Notes under the pieces: generated by a model
The model's database searches: none
Told to the model about the DNA's origin: nothing
Seen by the model: the letters and a program-made list of their open reading frames with translations, nothing else
Part shown: positions 15,701-18,796 of the stretch, one piece after another
Layout: each line of letters begins with the position of its first letter
How positions within the stretch are numbered: the stretch's first letter is position 1
Program-made: the position numbers and the translations under genes
Source of the DNA: an uncultured Prevotella sp.
Lineage (GTDB): Bacteria; Bacteroidota; Bacteroidia; Bacteroidales; Bacteroidaceae
Assembly: GCA_947303825.1 (NCBI GenBank)
Contig: CAMYZK010000013.1
Span: 1-18,796 of the forward strand
Reading direction: 5' to 3'
Length of the DNA: 18,796 nt

Positions 15701-18700
15701 CATGGCAGAAAACAGCATCTATGCCAAATATACGGGCAGCGACGGCTATCAGGTGAAGACTCCGGTGAGGCAGGTGACGTATAACGTTAGTGCCATCTTT
15801 CCCCTCAGTGTACGCATGTCGCACTACAATAAATGGATGCACAAGGAGCAGGCCCTGACCTTCGACCTGGTGAACAACACCTGCACGCCAGGCAGCTACT
15901 CTTTCTACACCGATGCAGAGTTCACCTTCGACGTCAAGCTCAACACCACCGACACCACCAATATTGACCGGGTGCTGCTCTATGTCTACATGCAGGGCGA
16001 CCAGCGACGGCTGTACTTCCCTAAGTACAACAAGCAGACGGGGTCGTGGGTGGCTACCGATGTCTTTAACTCAAAAGGACTGCCCACACAGGTGCGTGTG
16101 CTGGTGGAGGAGCATGCTCCGAAGGTGCTGGGCGACCAGGCAGTGGGCGACCTCATACATGTGCTCGACAACATCTATGGCGACTACAACGATGAGCCTG
16201 TAGAGATAAACCAGATGATTGCCGACATGGAGAACAGCGAGCACGGCAGCGCAGAAAAGGAAGCGGCCATTCGCTCGGTGATGATGCACAGCGGCATTAA
16301 CCCCGACGAGATCATTGGAGTAGGGGAGACCCTCCCCGACACCCCAGAGGCAAAGGCCCAGTGGGAGACCGAGGTGGATGCTGCCTTGGCCAACTATGAA
16401 GTGGCCGCTGCCAAATATGACAAGATGGCTGCCGAGGGGTTCTTCGACGTCAACCTGACACCCTTCAACCAGCTGGGAGAACTTATCAACGGTGTCACCT
16501 TCTCAACGCTCTCGGCCAGCTCACGCCAGTATTATACTGCACGCGCCCGAGGCGAGAAGCCGGCCCCGCTGCCCGCTGCTGGGCCCAACGAGAACGAGTA
16601 TGTCATCGACCTGGAGGGTGGAGACCATATTTACTACCGCCTGCACGACAACGGCTATGTGCTGACCATACCCACGGAAGACCTGGAGGTGACGGTAGAC
16701 TACTCGCGCATGGATGCTGCTACGGCGGCTCCGCTGCGCAAGATGCGTGCCGCACTCCAAGAGCTGCGCTCGCTGCAGAACTCTCCGAAGAAGGCTGCTG
16801 ACAGCGGTTTTGCCGATGCTGTTATGAGTGCCGTAGGCAAAGTGTACGATGCCATTGCAAGCTTGCAGAGCCATATAGACATGCTCTTGAAATATATGGA
16901 TTACGGCATTAATAAAGGCATAGACAGCAGCAATGAGGCCATTGAGGGAATACAGCGGGCCACACAGGAGAACTGGAGCAAGTACTGGAACTCTAATCCT
17001 AAATGGAGGGGAGCTGTTACCAATCCCAACAGCCGCTTTGCACAGCTGCAGAGGAAGGCCGGAGAAGCACTGGCAAAGATTGACAAGCTACGTGCATCGA
17101 TAGGCAAGCTGCAGAAGGTGGCAAAGGTGCTGGGAGGTCTGGGCAAGTTGCTCTCGGTGGTGTCGCTCATCAATAACGCCAGCGACTTCTCGGATGCGGC
17201 CAACACGTGTATCAGACTCTACTACTCCATTCCCGACCCGTGTAAGCTGGAGCAGGCCAAGGCCGACAGACTGCGCAGCTCGCTGTACGCCTGGGGAACC
17301 GGACGACTGGCACAGAAAGCACTGGCCATTGCATGCGACGTATCGTCTATCTGTGCTGCCATAGGTGGCCTGGTGTCGACACCGGTCAGCGGCGGTGTTG
17401 GTACCGGACTGGGCCTGGGAGCATCGCTGGCACTGAGCACTGCCAACTATCTGGGCAACCTGGGCTTAGACTGGGCATGGGAGAAATACCTGAAGAGCAT
17501 GGAGAAGGATATAAACAGTTTGAAATGTGACACCGTGCCATGCGAGAAGGCTCTGCGATTCGACAAGGAGAAAGACCTGGCTGCTAACGGGGCCAGTTCG
17601 GCAGGAGGAAACAATATGTGTGGCGACGAGTGCCAGAAGGGTTCTGGCTCTAACGGCAAGTGCCCCGGGCCGCCACCTCCACCACCTCCTGGCGGAACGC
17701 CTATCATGGACCCCTCTGGCTATGTCTTCGAGGCTGTTGGTTCCAACCGTGTGAAGGATGCCATTGCCAGTGTCTACTATAAGGAGATATACGAGGATAT
17801 GTATGGTGACGAATATGAGCGCACGGTGCTCTGGGATGCTGCGAAGTTCGACCAGGTGAACCCCATGCTTACCGACGAGAACGGCGAGTATGGTTGGGAT
17901 GTGCCCGCAGGACTGTGGCAGGTGCGCGTGGTGAAGGACGGCTATCTGGAGACTTACAGCGACTGGCTGCCTGTGCCGCCGCCACAGCTCGACGTGAACT
18001 TGGCCATGCAGCAGCCCACGGCTCCCGTGGTGCAGCGCGTGGTGGCCACCGAGCAGGGTTTGCAGCTGCGCTTCGACAAGTATATGAAGCCCGAGATGCT
18101 TACGGCCGACAATATCTTTGTGACCCGCAACGGACAGAAGCTTGGAGGCACCTTACGCCTGACGGATGCCGAATACACGCCCGACTCGCTGAAGACCTAC
18201 GCACGCACCGTGCTCTTCCAGCCAAAGGCGGCAGGGGGAGCCGTTGAGAGGCTGAAGGTGGGCGAGAAAGTGCGACTCACAGTGAAGGCCGGCGTGGAGA
18301 GCTATGCCAGCGTGGCCATGCTGAACGACTTCACCCAGGAGTTCGAGGTGGAGCAGCGCGTGGCAGAGCTGGTGGCCGACTCGGTGGTGGGCATCCTTCA
18401 CGGAGAGGAATATACCCTGACCATCAGCGCACTGCCCGCAGCTGCCGCCAAGGGCAAGCAGGTGAGGGTGGTGACGCTCAATCCCGACATTGCATCAATA
18501 AGCTCAACTCCTAACTCCTCACTCCTAACTCTTAACTCTTCACTCTTAACTCTTAACTCAAACGGTCAGGCCCAGCTCACCCTCAAGGGTGTGGGCTATG
18601 GCACCACCGCCATACAGCTAACCCTGGCCGACGACGAGGAGGTGCAGACGATGGTGGTGACGGGGGTTAAGGATGCCGACGACCTGCTGACTCGCCGACC

Positions 18701-18796
18701 ATCGGCATCGCGCATCAGCGGTACGGAGGTGCCCTACGGAGCAGTGGTGAGGCTGAGATGTGAAACGCCGGGAGCCGTCATCTACTATACCACCGA
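12786..18796 (+). CDS. second giant secreted multidomain surface protein, 3' end outside the window
   Basis: I read this frame by eye from 12786 to the window end and saw no stop: about 2003 codons. It starts with a signal peptide (MKRLLNTCLLCLLYATVMFAQ without the last residue is MKRLLNTCLLCLLYATVMFA). It is collinear with the giant protein at 824. Matches include the single leucine-rich repeat and cap (AFEGTYLSELTI...LTVYVPEQSLPLYA), the Ig-like stretch ENSIYAKYTGSDGYQV (about 940-1110), the DPSGYVFEAVGSNRV module at residue 1642, an SbsA-type Ig-like domain, a Big_2-like domain and the start of a chitobiase-like domain (AVIYYTT). The central part (about 1310-1580) is helical, with a Gly-rich hydrophobic stretch at 1509-1569 (GGVGTGLGLGASLAL), and differs strongly from the first protein. 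Cysteines at 1581, 1586, 1612, 1616 and 1626 and seven prolines in a row follow. By comparison about 110 codons are missing at the 3' end. Function unknown; probably surface-exposed. Confidence 0.88.
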   Translation, partial: MKRLLNTCLLCLLYATVMFAQPQTHTLTVKTLPQGLSSFTVAYVPHGSNSWNYLNNGNNTIVQIPAGCRTYVQVDAMYTGWKIVDWHVTQGNAVITSLTYENKRAEFVMPDEDMVLTLVLEYNPDNPDNPMPNAWYPDEGLLVADYVTGQYYSDILRKLVPEEDNVLVNTIIVGGYVKDYYAYVMDYLTSERYPSLRRVDMSRLENTDDMNVNDVRNRPWEQLLLPACVKSFGRNAFEGTYLSELTIYATTPPTLSYNLGSDGQRHQASLPSPAGLTVYVPEQSLPLYAAAFGWKEYDLQPIVEDAANLNVSVLPDGGDLSPYYGMVLEIVDLKSLFTRSMIIGNRQDYTFFTLPKKTSYDVRLLSRTGSVVAQAKNVLLGDDDANVKLTGLGHPCELNLTVSDGKATVARDLYSCLWLNADGRIIARGEKVGGILEDEPVQALVTLTDPVLKATYRERDTLSISRPGDYAKQGLTHKLRPIPTHRLTTVVERADGKFFSRETAQLTINRSGSGELVRQLSFSSLLPSGGLSSGLQEPLPEGDYEVTVRVEDTNLSTVTQHLRLTADQMLTFSLSEANGSNVGLKWTHYGVAAEGDDANTAVSSRKSTIGAPITLRDVTNGRSLTGFAFNSAGDLRLQEKLEPGTEVELTLGSANNQQYAPVTMPAKADADGNLSYDITTRNYGTLNVSFTATECSRVSMRIYDGKGKLAATANAVTTTKAFTLLKDDNYTVVLMEGGTMADAMNTLADVEKFLRKNTDYVMREVKVRSGMTAAASFTTVPALRSDVHMYTDDTNTRISPKKAQLMAGTYQTMSTQVVFLPEFKGRISNLQAVFDLPDDAAMPLVEGSVVFDNAKATYTRNGSQLIVPITERRLLRFCVVPHEAGEKSISGKITFLLDGEKCEQPLSAASFTVKDADINVVDVSASKEVAVNGTSLPSVPVTIFVNDEETATLTSNIYGEWAARVPLSRTYNMAENSIYAKYTGSDGYQVKTPVRQVTYNVSAIFPLSVRMSHYNKWMHKEQALTFDLVNNTCTPGSYSFYTDAEFTFDVKLNTTDTTNIDRVLLYVYMQGDQRRLYFPKYNKQTGSWVATDVFNSKGLPTQVRVLVEEHAPKVLGDQAVGDLIHVLDNIYGDYNDEPVEINQMIADMENSEHGSAEKEAAIRSVMMHSGINPDEIIGVGETLPDTPEAKAQWETEVDAALANYEVAAAKYDKMAAEGFFDVNLTPFNQLGELINGVTFSTLSASSRQYYTARARGEKPAPLPAAGPNENEYVIDLEGGDHIYYRLHDNGYVLTIPTEDLEVTVDYSRMDAATAAPLRKMRAALQELRSLQNSPKKAADSGFADAVMSAVGKVYDAIASLQSHIDMLLKYMDYGINKGIDSSNEAIEGIQRATQENWSKYWNSNPKWRGAVTNPNSRFAQLQRKAGEALAKIDKLRASIGKLQKVAKVLGGLGKLLSVVSLINNASDFSDAANTCIRLYYSIPDPCKLEQAKADRLRSSLYAWGTGRLAQKALAIACDVSSICAAIGGLVSTPVSGGVGTGLGLGASLALSTANYLGNLGLDWAWEKYLKSMEKDINSLKCDTVPCEKALRFDKEKDLAANGASSAGGNNMCGDECQKGSGSNGKCPGPPPPPPPGGTPIMDPSGYVFEAVGSNRVKDAIASVYYKEIYEDMYGDEYERTVLWDAAKFDQVNPMLTDENGEYGWDVPAGLWQVRVVKDGYLETYSDWLPVPPPQLDVNLAMQQPTAPVVQRVVATEQGLQLRFDKYMKPEMLTADNIFVTRNGQKLGGTLRLTDAEYTPDSLKTYARTVLFQPKAAGGAVERLKVGEKVRLTVKAGVESYASVAMLNDFTQEFEVEQRVAELVADSVVGILHGEEYTLTISALPAAAAKGKQVRVVTLNPDIASISSTPNSSLLTLNSSLLTLNSNGQAQLTLKGVGYGTTAIQLTLADDEEVQTMVVTGVKDADDLLTRRPSASRISGTEVPYGAVVRLRCETPGAVIYYTT
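18506..18559 (+). repeat. heptanucleotide array inside the second giant gene
   Basis: About 7.7 units of 7 nt: aactcct, aactcct, cactcct, aactctt, aactctt, cactctt, aactctt, aactc. It encodes NSSLLTLNSSLLTLNS at the same place of the Big_2-like domain as the 6679-6711 array. It is 21 nt (three units) longer, so the frame is preserved. Confidence 0.88.

Overview
The window looks like Bacteroidales DNA, most like Prevotella or a close relative. The supporting signs are the sigma-ABfr type promoters (TTTG near -33, TAnnTTTG near -7), starts without a clear Shine-Dalgarno, and signal peptides that end in Ala-Gln. BspA-type leucine-rich repeats, BACON domains and C-terminal tails of the form YDLQGRK...KGxYIxNGKK point the same way, as do many 7-8 nt tandem repeats lying between and inside genes. 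No tRNA, rRNA, transposase, phage gene or CRISPR array was seen.

Layout. (1) 1-711 is the 3' end of an open reading frame that enters from the left. Its first ~34 codons are a methylmalonyl-CoA mutase fragment. They run in frame through an ~80-bp GC-rich inverted-repeat element into the C-terminal domain of a BspA-like surface protein. This is either a repeat-mediated gene fusion or an assembly join at a repeat. (2) 824-7264 is a 2146-residue secreted multidomain protein. (3) 7265-7502 holds a duplicated copy of that gene's 3' end and a strong hairpin. (4) 7503-8288, minus strand, encodes a lipoprotein with two BACON domains followed by a DnaJ-type zinc-binding cysteine-rich module. (5) 8289-9118 is a long repeat-filled gap with a minus-strand promoter, a large inverted repeat, a 22-nt and an 8-nt tandem array, a plus-strand terminator with no visible gene in front of it, and the promoter of the next operon. 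(6) 9119-12775 encodes a 1218-residue BspA-like protein with about 23 leucine-rich repeats. (7) 12786 to the window edge encodes a second giant secreted protein, a collinear paralogue of (2), cut off by the window end.

The genes form two equivalent pairs: a BspA-type gene followed by a giant multidomain gene. The first pair survives only as the tail of its BspA member plus a full giant protein. The second pair is complete except for the 3' end of its giant gene and is tightly spaced (10 nt). All four products seem to be exported; three keep the same type of C-terminal tail and the fourth is truncated before it would appear. Between the two giant proteins the outer beta-sandwich modules are recognisably alike, while a central helical and hydrophobic segment differs strongly. 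The best candidates for something undescribed are that exchangeable centre inside a conserved surface scaffold, the extracytoplasmic BACON plus DnaJ-zinc-finger lipoprotein, and the heptamer and octamer arrays inside coding sequence that could shift the frame ahead of the C-terminal tails.
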